A DNA stretch of 64,000 bases from JAJDXW01 sp965243335 (GCA_965243335.1 OZ251545.1:4402001-4466000), one strand, 5' to 3'; counted from the stretch's first letter, positions 17,555 to 25,643 are shown. The notes: generated from the letters alone by a model not told the origin. Numbers and translations: made by a program.

Positions 17555-17941
17555 GTTCCGGCTCCTCTCGCTCGGTGGTTGGGGCGGAGCTCGTCTCCGC
17601 CGTTGGCAGGGCTTCACGGCGGCCGCCCGGAGCGCCGCCCGTGTTCGTCGGCCGGCACGGCGCCCCGCCGTGACGTGTTTCGGACGATCCGGCGCCGACA
17701 CTGCTCCGATCATACTTCGCCGGGAGACGGGGGGGACGGGCAGCGGGGAGAGACGGAGGGGCCGGGCGCGGCGAAGCCGGGATCGAGGCCCGGGCGCTGT
17801 TCGTAAGCTCTTGATATAGTGAGAATGGAGAGGAGATCGAGATATTTTTTACCCCACAGGGACGGCGTTGTTCCCCGGTTTGGGGTCGGTTCAAGGGACT
17901 TTTGGGCGGATTTCACCCCACGGCGGCGCTTGCGCGGGCGC

Positions 17942-18024
17942 TCCTGGGAACGCTTGTGTCTCGCCCGCACGGGGGCGGAGCCCCCGGAAATGAGAATGCG
18001 GGCGGGACACAAGCGTTCCCAGGA
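17942..18024. repeat. Inverted-repeat element R1 (copy 1)
   Basis: Left arm TCCTGGGAACGCTTGTGTC and right arm GACACAAGCGTTCCCAGGA are exact reverse complements, with CGCCCGCA/TGCGGGCG extending the stem. The 25-base interior (GGGGGCGGAGCCCCCGGAAA and five more bases) is present in the opposite orientation in the copy at 42611. Full copies also at 35322-35406 and 38666-38752. Confidence 0.85.
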
Positions 18025-18035
18025 CGCCCTGCAAC

Positions 18036-18074
18036 GAGGCGTGCTTGGCGAAAACCCCACCGCGCACATGCCTC
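18036..18074. repeat. Dispersed palindromic repeat R2
   Basis: Unit from GAGGCGTGCTTGGCG to GCGCACATGCCTC, 11 bases after an R1 element. Same family as 1332, 35437, 38763 and 42686. Confidence 0.8.
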
Positions 18075-18155
18075 GGGGTCGGGCGGGTGTTGACAAGCCG
18101 GCGGCGGTTCCCGAACCTTCCGCCGCGAATCGAACCTGCGCGGAGGACCGCATCC

Positions 18156-18656
18156 ATGGCCGACCTCGTTCTCACCAGCGAGAGCTTCCACGACGGCGAC
18201 TACCTCGCCAACGACCACGCCCTGTCCGAGGCTTACGGATTCGGCTGTGCGGGCGGCAACCTCTCGCCCCAGCTCTCCTGGAGCGGGGCGCCGGAGGGCG
18301 CGAAGAGCTTCGCGCTCACCTGCTTCGACCCCGACGCTCCGACCGGAAGCGGGTTCTGGCACTGGGTGGTGGTGAACATCCCGGCGAACGTCGCCTCGCT
18401 CGCTCTCGGGGCCGGCTCGGCGGACGGCTCGATGCCGGCCGGGGCGCTCCAGACCCGCACCGACTTCGGCGCGCCGGGCTACGGCGGCCCGTGCCCGCCC
18501 GAGGGGGACCACCCGCATCGCTACCTCTTCACCCTGCACGCGGTGGGCCTGGAAAGCCTCCCCGTCGAGGCCGACACTTCCGCTGCGGTGGTCGGGTTCA
18601 TGCTGAACTTCAACACCCTCGCCAAAGCGTCGCTCATGGGGCTCTACAAGCGGTAG
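18156..18656 (+). CDS. YbhB/YbcL family (PEBP / Raf-kinase-inhibitor-like) protein
   Basis: 166 residues. Family motifs: LSPQLSWSGAPEGAKSFAL, CFDPDAPTGSGFWHWVVVNI, YGGPCPPEGDHPHRYLFTL. These form the anion-binding pocket of PEBP proteins. No signal peptide is seen, so probably cytoplasmic. The start follows CGGAGGA; earlier in-frame sequence comes from the R2 repeat. Biochemical role of bacterial members is poorly defined. A solitary gene just downstream of a repeat element. Confidence 0.92.
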   Translation: MADLVLTSESFHDGDYLANDHALSEAYGFGCAGGNLSPQLSWSGAPEGAKSFALTCFDPDAPTGSGFWHWVVVNIPANVASLALGAGSADGSMPAGALQTRTDFGAPGYGGPCPPEGDHPHRYLFTLHAVGLESLPVEADTSAAVVGFMLNFNTLAKASLMGLYKR

Positions 18657-18934
18657 GCGCCGGGCGGCCAAAGGCTGGATGCCGAAGGCCGCCGCGCCCC
18701 GCCGACGGCGGGGGAACGCCGGCGATGCCGGGGGCAGGGAGCGCCCCGCACCGCCGCACGTCGCGCCTCCCCGTGCGGCAAGGCGACCCGCCCCACCCGC
18801 TCGCGGGCAGGGAACGCCCCGCGCTGCCGCGCGCCGCGCCTTCCGCCTCCCGGCTGCCTTCGAGCCCGTGGGAGCCCCCGGCCCCGGCTGCCCGCCCGTC
18901 GGCGCGCGCTTCCCCTGACCCCCCGGAAACGGGG
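18657..18934. repeat. Convergent intergenic region with a ~40-bp direct repeat
   Basis: No gene seen. Two copies of a GC-rich unit, GGGCAGGGAGCGCCCCGCAC (about 18731) and GGGCAGGGAACGCCCCGCGC (about 18806), each followed by a similar GCCGC-rich stretch, lie between the converging PEBP and crotonase genes. They may serve as transcription end points. Confidence 0.5.
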
Positions 18935-19720
18935 CTACCGACCCGCGAACTCCGGGTCGCGCCCGGCAAGCCAGGCGTCGACCGCGGTGGCCGCGTCCTC
19001 CGTCGCGGAAGCGAGGAGGTGCTGATCGAAGTCCGCGTGCATGACCGCGCCGTCGAGCGCGCCCGAGATCGCGTTCACGCTCCGCTTGATCATCTGCGCC
19101 GCGACCGGCGGCCGGCCCGCGTAGTGCTCCGCCCAGGCGAGCGCCCGGTCCATGACCAGATGCCCGTCCGCCATCTCGTCGAGCACACCCCATTCGAGGA
19201 GGCGCGGGCCGGGGACCCGCTCCCCGCCCATCACGAGCTGCTTGGCGCGGGCCGGGCCGACCAGGCGCACGAGGAGCGGCAGGCTGCTCCACATCAGGTT
19301 CACCCCGATGTTGATCTCGGGGTAGGACATGAAGCAGTCGCGCGCGCCGACGCGAAAGTCGAGGGCGGTGGCGATGCACGCCCCGCCGCCCATCGCCGCC
19401 CCGCGCCACGCCGCGATGGTGGTCTGGTCCATCTCGCGAAGGGCGGTGATCGCCCGCTGCCCGATGCGCCGCCGGCGGCGCTGCATGACGAGGGTAGGCG
19501 GCGCGGGCTCGGGCTCGGTGAGGTCCGCCCCCGAGGTGAAATGCCGCCCGGCCCCGGTGAAGACGACCGCGCGGGTCTCCGCGTCGTCCCGGAACGAGAG
19601 CGCCGCGTGCTCGATCTCCTCGAGGTGGCGCGCGTTGAGGGCGTTCGCCTTCTCCGGGCGGTGGAACGTCACGATGGCGGCGCGGCCGCGCCGCTCCACC
19701 TCGAGATGCCGGTATTCCAA
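18935..19720 (-). CDS. Enoyl-CoA hydratase/isomerase (crotonase) family protein
   Basis: 261 residues. Crotonase oxyanion segments: FTSGADL (about residue 64) and AAMGGG (about 107). At the positions of the two catalytic glutamates of true hydratases, the first is not Glu (GGGACIATALDF) while the second is present (SYPEINIG), so the reaction may not be simple hydration. Start is TTG 19720, chosen because GGAGGAAGC lies 8 bases upstream and it matches the usual N-terminus; no ATG fits. Separated by 106 bp from the methyltransferase operon upstream. Confidence 0.87.
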   Translation of the reverse strand: MEYRHLEVERRGRAAIVTFHRPEKANALNARHLEEIEHAALSFRDDAETRAVVFTGAGRHFTSGADLTEPEPAPPTLVMQRRRRRIGQRAITALREMDQTTIAAWRGAAMGGGACIATALDFRVGARDCFMSYPEINIGVNLMWSSLPLLVRLVGPARAKQLVMGGERVPGPRLLEWGVLDEMADGHLVMDRALAWAEHYAGRPPVAAQMIKRSVNAISGALDGAVMHADFDQHLLASATEDAATAVDAWLAGRDPEFAGR

Positions 19721-19826
19721 TTGAGCTTCCTCCGCTTCGTCGCTTGACCGGGCGGCGGCCGAGGCGGCCCGCCCATCGCCTCCCGAACCACCGGCCGCGT
19801 TCGCGGCCGGGCCATCCTGCCGGATC

Positions 19827-21503
19827 CTACCTTCGCCTCTGGCGCCGGAGCCGCAATCTGTTCCATGCGGACCGCGCCCGCGCCACGTCCCGCTCCGGCA
19901 GGCCGCAGCCGTCCCGAAGCACCACGTCATCCCCATGATCCAGGGCGGCTTCGAGGTCTCCGGCCCGCAGCTTCCGATCGAGGTAGTCCACGTCGAGGCC
20001 GGCCGAGAACCGGTAGGGGACCAGTAGCTGCTCGGCCTCCCGGGGCTCCAGCTCGAGCACCCCGCCCCCATAGCTGCGACCGCAGACTTCGGCCCAGGCG
20101 AAGGTAAGCGAATTCACCATCGACGCGCACAGCGAGTCGACGTCCACGCCGCCCGCCAGTCGAACCCGGTGAATCGTGTCGGTCGACGTCGCCCCCGCGC
20201 GATTCGCGACGAGCAGCGGCGCCCGGTGGATCTGGCGGAAGAGGAACGCATCCGGCACGTATACCGACGGTACGTCGAACCATCGGCTCCGGATTCGGCA
20301 CTTGTAGCCGCGGTCGACCCCTTGCTCCTCCCCCAGCCGAACGTATTCTTCGAGCTCGGTCGAAAACGACGACCGTTCCAGTCCATTGAGATCGATCAGC
20401 TTCGATCGGCTCGACTTCGCGTATCGCCGGAGATCTTCCCCGGTAAATCGAATCGATTTCAGGGCCGCGGTCCTTCCCACGACGTCCACCGCGCGACCGT
20501 TCAAACCCAGCCGCTCGGCTTCTTCCCGCATGACCACGAAGAAGCTGTTACGCCCGGTCACGATTCCAACGTCCACGTCCGCCAGCCTTCCCAGGCGGTC
20601 GAGCCGGCCGTCGTCGGCCGCCTCCCGGAGCAGGTGGAACTCGTCGTCTTCCAGGAAGAGCGACGTCCATTTCATGTCGCGATGGGTATGGCGTTCCGGG
20701 AGATGCGATATGACGTTCGACTTCCTCGCCAAGGTCAGAAGCTCTTCCCCGTTCGCGACCTGTCCGGTATGGAGCCTTCCGTATGCATTCGGGTCCCGGC
20801 TCCTTCCTTCGCCCAGGAGCAGCAGCACTTCCTGTTGAATGTCGGGAAACACCAGCTCGTCGAAGGCGACGATGAAGACGTCGTCGAAGAGCTTCGGCAA
20901 CCGGCGCCGAAGCTCGGCGGCGTACTGCACCTGCAGCAGCTCGGCGGGAACCACCATGGCCAGACGGCCGCCGTCGCGCAGCAGCTCGGCAGTCAGCTGG
21001 ACGAAAGCGGCCCATGCGTTGGCCAGACCGTTCGGACGACAGCCGAAGGAGCGGATGAGCCGGAATGCCTGATCGCGTGCGTGCCTGTCGAAGTACTGAA
21101 ACCGTATGAACGGCGGGTTGCCGATCGCCGCGTCGTACCGCGGCCCCCGAATCAGATCGGGGGCAGCGTCGAAGAAGCTGGCGCATCTCCAGTCGATGGG
21201 CGGCAGGGCGCCGTTCACCGCGCCTCGCGCCTTTTCGATCTCTTCGGGCACGATCTCCACCGCGGTAATCGAGCCGTGTGCTTCCAGCAAGGGAGCCGCC
21301 GCGGATATGAAGGCGCCGTCCCCGCAACTGGGCTCGATCACCCGGTCCGACGGGCTGCGTATCGCCCACCGGCACAGGTAGTCCGCCAGGGCGGGAGGGG
21401 TGTAATATCCTCCCCGCATCTTCCTGGACGTCGGGGTTCCCTTGTTCGTCCTGAACACCATCGAGCCCCCCGCCCGGGTAACGCTGTCGCGAGCTGCCGT
21501 CAT
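19827..21503 (-). CDS. Class I N6-adenine DNA methyltransferase (Eco57I/TaqI-like)
   Basis: 558 residues. Motif X GGYYTPPALADYL (31-43), motif I VIEPSCGDGAFI (55-66), motif IV NPPF (129-132), then a C-terminal region (~330-558) that would hold target recognition (W-T-S-L, V-G-I-V-T-G-R-N-S-F-F). This is the layout of gamma-type m6A methyltransferases such as M.TaqI. ATG 21503 is chosen since it overlaps the stop of the upstream gene as ATGA. No restriction endonuclease is recognisable next to it, so it is an orphan enzyme, the modification half of an unusual system, or a fusion whose other activity is not visible. GC content is clearly below the neighbours, suggesting transfer. Confidence 0.88.
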   Translation of the reverse strand: MTAARDSVTRAGGSMVFRTNKGTPTSRKMRGGYYTPPALADYLCRWAIRSPSDRVIEPSCGDGAFISAAAPLLEAHGSITAVEIVPEEIEKARGAVNGALPPIDWRCASFFDAAPDLIRGPRYDAAIGNPPFIRFQYFDRHARDQAFRLIRSFGCRPNGLANAWAAFVQLTAELLRDGGRLAMVVPAELLQVQYAAELRRRLPKLFDDVFIVAFDELVFPDIQQEVLLLLGEGRSRDPNAYGRLHTGQVANGEELLTLARKSNVISHLPERHTHRDMKWTSLFLEDDEFHLLREAADDGRLDRLGRLADVDVGIVTGRNSFFVVMREEAERLGLNGRAVDVVGRTAALKSIRFTGEDLRRYAKSSRSKLIDLNGLERSSFSTELEEYVRLGEEQGVDRGYKCRIRSRWFDVPSVYVPDAFLFRQIHRAPLLVANRAGATSTDTIHRVRLAGGVDVDSLCASMVNSLTFAWAEVCGRSYGGGVLELEPREAEQLLVPYRFSAGLDVDYLDRKLRAGDLEAALDHGDDVVLRDGCGLPERDVARARSAWNRLRLRRQRRR

Positions 21504-21775
21504 GTCGTGTGAGGCGGCAGGTGCTGATACCTGTCGACGTAGCAGGCGTGGACGCGTTCGTGCATCGTATCGAGACGAATCCCCGGACCGATCGATGAGG
21601 AATCGATTTCTCCCGTTTCCGGCTCCCAGATGGCCAGCGCCATCGCTTCCGCGAGATGATGCTGGTCGAGCTCGTCCCTTCTCGATCCCAACCGTTCGAG
21701 CGTACTCGCGATGGCGCGGCGCTGTGTGTCGGGCAATGCCGGAGCCGGCGGAGGGTGTTTCGGCGAGCTTACCAT
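21500..21775 (-). CDS. Small protein of unknown family encoded upstream of the methyltransferase
   Basis: 91 residues. It starts with a short Pro-rich segment followed by a helical, charged middle (RRAIASTLERLGSRRDELDQ), and ends HLPPHTT. It is co-directional with and overlaps the methyltransferase by four bases (ATGA), so it is its operon partner. Could be a controller or a component of the same system; no helix-turn-helix was identified with confidence. No strong ribosome binding site upstream of the ATG. Confidence 0.65.
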   Translation of the reverse strand: MVSSPKHPPPAPALPDTQRRAIASTLERLGSRRDELDQHHLAEAMALAIWEPETGEIDSSSIGPGIRLDTMHERVHACYVDRYQHLPPHTT

Positions 21776-22150
21776 GTTCGTGCAGGTTCTCGCGCGGGAG
21801 ATCCGACCCTCCGGGCATGGGCAGAATGCTCGCATACCTCGAGGCGAGGTCCTACGGGCGCCGACCCGGGTCCCGAGGCTCGGGCGGCTGGTCGCGATTC
21901 GGGTCATCGGCAGCCGGGCCGGCGGCGGCGTTGCATGACCGGGGCGGGCGGCGCGGGCGCAGGCTCGGTGTGGCCCGCCCCCCGAGGTGCGAGCAGGCGG
22001 GTGAGCGGTTTGCCTACGGGGCGTTTCCCGATCTTCCCATCCATGAGGGCGGATGGGAGGGCCGCGGGCGGGGCGATCCTCCCATGTTCGAGGATGCGGC
22101 GGCCCGGCGGACGATGGTACGGTATCGGACCCTCGACGGGAGACCCGGAA
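21776..22150. other. Divergent intergenic region
   Basis: 375 bp between the leftward methyltransferase operon and the rightward hypothetical gene. No gene or repeat was recognised. Promoters for both directions are expected here but none could be placed with confidence. Confidence 0.4.
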
Positions 22151-22456
22151 ATGACGCCCGAGAAGCTGGAGCGCGCCCGGCGCATCGTTGAAGCCGTCAT
22201 CCACGAACAGATGGGCGACGTCGACTTCTACAGGATCCTCGTCAAGCCCGACTTGGAGAAGTACGACGACGACGATCTCGACTACCTCGAGGTCAGGGCC
22301 ATCTACGAGGGCGAGTATGAGCAGATGGGGCCCGGGCGCTCCCTGGACCTCCGCGTGGCCCTCAGAAGGCGGCTCTACGACGAGGGCATCACCGAGTTCC
22401 CGTTGCTCTACATGACCATGAAATCGGAATGGGATCAGTACCCTGGACCCGAATGA
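22151..22456 (+). CDS. Hypothetical acidic protein, 101 aa
   Basis: Clean start with a GGGAGACC box. The sequence is helical and acidic, with a D-D-D-D run (FYRILVKPDLEKYDDDDLDYL) and several Tyr. The family is not recognised. A decayed second copy of its central part lies at 22843-22960, so this gene was duplicated locally. The flanking methyltransferase operon and basic small gene suggest an accessory cluster. Confidence 0.75.
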   Translation: MTPEKLERARRIVEAVIHEQMGDVDFYRILVKPDLEKYDDDDLDYLEVRAIYEGEYEQMGPGRSLDLRVALRRRLYDEGITEFPLLYMTMKSEWDQYPGPE

Positions 22457-22612
22457 CCTCATCGCGACCGCGCGCGGCGCCATCGGAACCGGGCCGGGGG
22501 CGCCGATATCCATTTCGAGCGAGGTGCTGGAAGAAGGGTTGAATCATATCCCGAGCGCCCCACATGTCCGCAGCGAGGATCCTCTCGTGTCGAGACTGGA
22601 AAGGAGACGGAC

Positions 22613-22780
22613 ATGGCGAAATCAAGCGGCAGTAGCAGAGGTGGAAAGCAGGGCGGAAGCGGAAAGCAAGGCGGCGGCAAGAGCGGCGGCTCCAGCACGA
22701 TTCCGAACTTGCCGAGCACGACGGGGAACCCTTCCGGTCGTGGTCGCGGCAACGCCCCGCCCAAGGGAGGGAAGAAGTAG
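22613..22780 (+). CDS. Small Gly/Ser/Lys-rich basic protein, 55 aa
   Basis: The ATG has a near-perfect GAAAGGAGACGGAC ribosome site and the frame ends in TAG after GGKK. The first half is low-complexity Gly, Ser, Lys and Gln (MAKSSGSSRGGKQGGSGKQG), followed by a short neutral segment (IPNLPSTTG) and a basic tail (RGRGNAPPKGGKK). It should be disordered and strongly positive, suiting nucleic-acid binding. A 12-bp-stem hairpin 30 bases downstream looks like its terminator, supporting a real transcription unit. Family unknown. Confidence 0.65.
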   Translation: MAKSSGSSRGGKQGGSGKQGGGKSGGSSTIPNLPSTTGNPSGRGRGNAPPKGGKK

Positions 22781-22810
22781 CCGAGTCAGGGACGATGCGC
22801 CGATGACCCG

Positions 22811-22839
22811 GAACCGCCGCCGGATATCGGCGGCGGTTC
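22811..22839 (+). terminator. Hairpin terminator with perfect 12-bp stem
   Basis: GAACCGCCGCCG and CGGCGGCGGTTC pair perfectly around a 5-base GATAT loop, followed by CTCTCC. It sits 30 bases after the stop of the small basic gene. Confidence 0.65.
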
Positions 22840-22842
22840 CTC

Positions 22843-22960
22843 TCCAGAGGGTCTTGGTCAAGCCGGACCTCCGAGAAGTTCGACGACGACTCGGACTGCC
22901 GTGAAATCAGCGCCATCTACGAAGGCGATCAGGAGCAGCTCGCATCGCGGAGCCCCTGAC
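22843..22960 (+). pseudogene. Frameshifted fragment of a paralogue of the 101-aa hypothetical
   Basis: One frame gives RVLVKPDL; after a shift the next frame gives FDDDSDCREISAIYEGDQEQ and stops at TGA about 22960. Side by side with the gene at 22151 (RILVKPDL, then YDDDDLDYLEVRAIYEGEYE), this is clearly the same protein. Both termini are missing. Confidence 0.7.
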
Positions 22961-23007
22961 CGGCCTGCCCGGTCTCGCCGGAACGACTACCCGAGGGAGC
23001 TGGAACG

Positions 23008-24177
23008 ATGGTGATTTCCGACCGGGCCGCGATCGCCGGCGTCGGGGCGAGCCGCTTCGGGCGCGGCCTCCCGGAGAGCCAGCTCGCGCTCGGGGCGGCG
23101 GCGTTCCGCGCCGCGCTCGAAGACGCGGGCCTCGACCGGAGCGAGGTCGACGGGCTCGCGGTGAACCTCGGCTGGCCGCTCGGGCTCGACTACGACCGGA
23201 TCGCGGAGGCGTTCGGCCTCGACGTGCGCTACGTGAACCAGACGTGGACCCACGGGCGCTTCGTGACGATGGCGCTCCAGCAGGCGGCGCTCGCGGTGGC
23301 GGCCGGCCTCGCGGACGTGGTCGCGTGCGTCGCGGTCGCGAGCTTCACCCGCGAGCGCGACATCCTCGGCGGCCCCGGCGACTTCGAGGGGATGCGCGAG
23401 GAAGGGGGGACCCACGCGGAGAACCCGCCCTACGGCCTGACCGCCCCGGCCGCGGGGGCGGCCCTCGCCTACCGGCGCTACATGTCGCTCTACGGCGCGA
23501 CGGCCGACGCGCTCGGCGAGGTGGCGGTCACCCTGCGGTCGCACGCGCGACGGAACCCGAACGCCGTCATGCGAAAGCCGATGACCCGGGACGACCACCG
23601 GGCCTCGCGCGAGGTGGTCGCCCCGCTCCGGCTCTTCGACTGCTGCATCGTGAGCGACGGGGCGGTGGTCGTCCTGGTCACGTCCGCCGAGCGCGCCCGC
23701 GGCCTCCGCAAGCCGCCCGTCCTCCTCTCCGGGATGCAGGGGATCCGCGCCGGGCGCGACGAGTTCATCTTCGCCCCGCCCGGGCTCGGCATCAACCAGC
23801 AGCGGCCCGGGCGGGTCACCCCGCGCCCCGAGGACGGCGACGCCCTGCGCATGGCCGGCATCAGGCGGGGCGACGTCGACGGGCTCTACACCTACGACGC
23901 CTTCACCCCCCTCGTCCTCTTCGTGCTGGAGCGCTTCGGCTTCTGCGCGCCCGGGGAGGCGCACGCGTGGGTGCAGGGCGGGTGCATCGCGCTCGGCGGC
24001 GCGCTCCCCGTCAATACCTCCGGGGGGCTCATGTCGGAGGCCCACGTCAGCGGCTGGAACTCGATCGCCGAGATCGTGCGGCAGCTACGGGGGGAGGCGG
24101 GGGAGCGGCAGATCGACGGCGCGCGCCACCTCCAGTGGGCGACGGTGTGGGGCGATTCGATCGTCTTCCGCCGCTGA
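23008..24177 (+). CDS. Thiolase-like protein (SCP-x/lipid-transfer type), nucleophilic Cys not conserved
   Basis: 389 residues of thiolase fold. N-terminal strand AIAGVGASRFGR and C-terminal segment GGALPVNTSGGLMSEAHVSG, with the conserved Asn-Gly-Gly and His, are present. Where biosynthetic and degradative thiolases have C-A-S-G, this protein reads NQTWTHGRF, with no cysteine. It is followed by a DUF35 protein, the standard partner of this thiolase subgroup. Together they probably form an acyl-CoA complex related to the steroid side-chain aldolase/thiolase-like pairs; the exact reaction is unknown. The start has a GAGGGAGCTGG box. Confidence 0.87.
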   Translation: MVISDRAAIAGVGASRFGRGLPESQLALGAAAFRAALEDAGLDRSEVDGLAVNLGWPLGLDYDRIAEAFGLDVRYVNQTWTHGRFVTMALQQAALAVAAGLADVVACVAVASFTRERDILGGPGDFEGMREEGGTHAENPPYGLTAPAAGAALAYRRYMSLYGATADALGEVAVTLRSHARRNPNAVMRKPMTRDDHRASREVVAPLRLFDCCIVSDGAVVVLVTSAERARGLRKPPVLLSGMQGIRAGRDEFIFAPPGLGINQQRPGRVTPRPEDGDALRMAGIRRGDVDGLYTYDAFTPLVLFVLERFGFCAPGEAHAWVQGGCIALGGALPVNTSGGLMSEAHVSGWNSIAEIVRQLRGEAGERQIDGARHLQWATVWGDSIVFRR

Positions 24178-24179
24178 AG

Positions 24180-24237
24180 GAGCGAAGGGGATAGGGGATA
24201 GGGGGAAGGGGTAAGGGGTAAGAAGGAGGGCCTGGAG
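24180..24237 (+). repeat. G-rich tandem tract (GGGGATA / GGGGTAA units)
   Basis: Between the thiolase-like gene and DUF35 the plus strand reads GGGGATAGGGGATAGGGGGA and continues AGGGGTAAGGGGTAAGAAGG. Five or more G4 runs separated by 3-4 bases could form a G-quadruplex in DNA or in the dicistronic mRNA. Confidence 0.7.
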
Positions 24238-24240
24238 AAC

Positions 24241-24681
24241 ATGGACCTGACCGCGAAGCCGAAGCCCCGGGTGACCCCGGACAACCGCCCCTTCTGGGAG
24301 GGGTGTCGGGAGCACGTGCTGAAGCTGCCCTGGTGCGCGGAGTGCGGGCGCGCCTTCCTGCCGCCCGCGCCGGTCTGCCCCTGGTGCTTCGGCGAGCGCA
24401 TCGAATGGCGGGCGGCGAGCGGGCGGGGCACGGTCACGACCTTCGTGGTCGTCCGCCAGCCCTGGTTTCCGGCCTTCGCGGACGACCTCCCCTACAACGC
24501 CGCGCAGGTCGAGCTCGCGGAAGGGCCGCGCCTCACGACCAGCCTCGTCGGGATCGCCAACGAGGACCTCGCGGTGGGACTCGAGGTCGAGGCCGTGTTC
24601 GACGACGTCGACGGCGAGACCACCCTTCCCCGCTTCCGGCCGCTGCCGCGCGCAGGCGGTCCCGGCGCGGGTGTACCATGA
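24241..24681 (+). CDS. DUF35 / OB-fold acyl-CoA-associated zinc-ribbon protein
   Basis: 146 residues. N-terminal rubredoxin-like zinc ribbon with C-x-x-C pairs (WCAECGR and VCPWCFG), then an OB-fold with G-R-G-T-V-T-T-F-V-V-V and N-A-A-Q-V-E-L. DUF35 proteins bind thiolase-like partners and help with acyl-CoA substrates; the partner is the gene 63 bp upstream. Confidence 0.9.
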   Translation: MDLTAKPKPRVTPDNRPFWEGCREHVLKLPWCAECGRAFLPPAPVCPWCFGERIEWRAASGRGTVTTFVVVRQPWFPAFADDLPYNAAQVELAEGPRLTTSLVGIANEDLAVGLEVEAVFDDVDGETTLPRFRPLPRAGGPGAGVP

Positions 24682-24731
24682 CCCGCTCTCCCGCCCCCCC
24701 TCCCTCCATGCGACGAACAGGCAGCGTGACG

Positions 24732-25643
24732 ATGAGCGAACCCTACCCGAGAGACCTGCGCGGATACGGCCGCCACCCGCCCGATCCGAAGTGGCCGGAC
24801 GAGGCCCGGGTCGCGGTCCAGTTCGTCATCAACTACGAGGAAGGGGCGGAGAACTGCATCCTCCACGGCGACCCCGCGTCGGAGTCCTTCCTCTCCGACG
24901 TCGTGGGCGCCCGCCCCCTCCCCGGCCAGCGCAACATGAACGTGGAGTCCCTCTACGAGTACGGCAGCCGGGCCGGGTTCTGGCGCCTGCACCGGATATT
25001 CACCGCGCGGGACGCGCCGGTCACCGTGTACGGGGTCGCGATGGCCCTCGAACGCAACCCCGAGGCGGTGGCCGCGATGAACGAGGCCGGGTGGGAGATC
25101 GCGAGCCACGGATACCGCTGGATCGACTACCAGAGGGTCGACGTCGACACCGAGCGCGAGCATATGCGAAAGGCGATCGAGGTCCAGACCCGGGTCGCCG
25201 GCGAGCGCCCCCTCGGCTGGTACACCGGCCGCAACAGCCCCAACACCCGGCGCCTCGTCGTCGAGGAGGGCGGGTTCCTGTACGACGCGGACTCCTACGC
25301 GGACGAGCTGCCGTACTGGAGCACCGAGCACGGCCGCCCCCACCTCGTCGTCCCGTACACCCTCGACGCCAACGACATGCGGTTCGCGGCCCCGCAGGGG
25401 TTCAACTCGGGCGACCAGTTCTTCGCCTACCTGCGGGACTCCTTCGACGTCCTCTACGAGGAAGGCGCGGATGCGCCCCGGATGATGTCGGTGGGCCTCC
25501 ACTGCCGGCTGGTGGGCAGGCCGGGCCGGGCGGCGGCCCTCGCCCGCTTCGTGGACCACGTCCGCAACCACGACCGGGTGTGGGTGTGCCGGCGCATCGA
25601 CGTCGCGCGCCACTGGCGCGAGCACCATCCCTGGTCGGGCTGA
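24732..25643 (+). CDS. puuE: Allantoinase PuuE (polysaccharide deacetylase-fold)
   Basis: 303 residues. The sequence follows the PuuE family along its length: YPRDLRGYGRHPPDPKWP at the start, VQFVINYEEGAEN, GWEIASHGYRWIDY, then GWYTGRNSPNTRRLV and VPYTLDANDMRF. PuuE hydrolyses (S)-allantoin to allantoate in purine breakdown. Start ATG 24732 matches the family N-terminus; an in-frame ATG at 24678 overlapping the DUF35 stop (ATGA) would add 18 residues and may couple translation. No other ureide genes are adjacent, though the amidases at 4.7 and 6.3 kb could act downstream. Confidence 0.92.
   Translation: MSEPYPRDLRGYGRHPPDPKWPDEARVAVQFVINYEEGAENCILHGDPASESFLSDVVGARPLPGQRNMNVESLYEYGSRAGFWRLHRIFTARDAPVTVYGVAMALERNPEAVAAMNEAGWEIASHGYRWIDYQRVDVDTEREHMRKAIEVQTRVAGERPLGWYTGRNSPNTRRLVVEEGGFLYDADSYADELPYWSTEHGRPHLVVPYTLDANDMRFAAPQGFNSGDQFFAYLRDSFDVLYEEGADAPRMMSVGLHCRLVGRPGRAAALARFVDHVRNHDRVWVCRRIDVARHWREHHPWSG

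Larger units (their letters stand above)
17784..18074. repeat. 291-bp composite repeat, copy 1 (partner at 42454-42724)
   Basis: Begins CGAGGCCCGGGCGCT, passes through an AT-rich patch (TTGATATAGTGAGAATGG) and TACCCCACAGGGACGGCG, then ends with the R1 and R2 palindromes. The same order of blocks, with substitutions, recurs at 42454-42724, also just downstream of a coding region. No coding capacity is evident. The AT-rich patch in otherwise GC-rich DNA could act as a promoter or insertion target. Confidence 0.8.
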
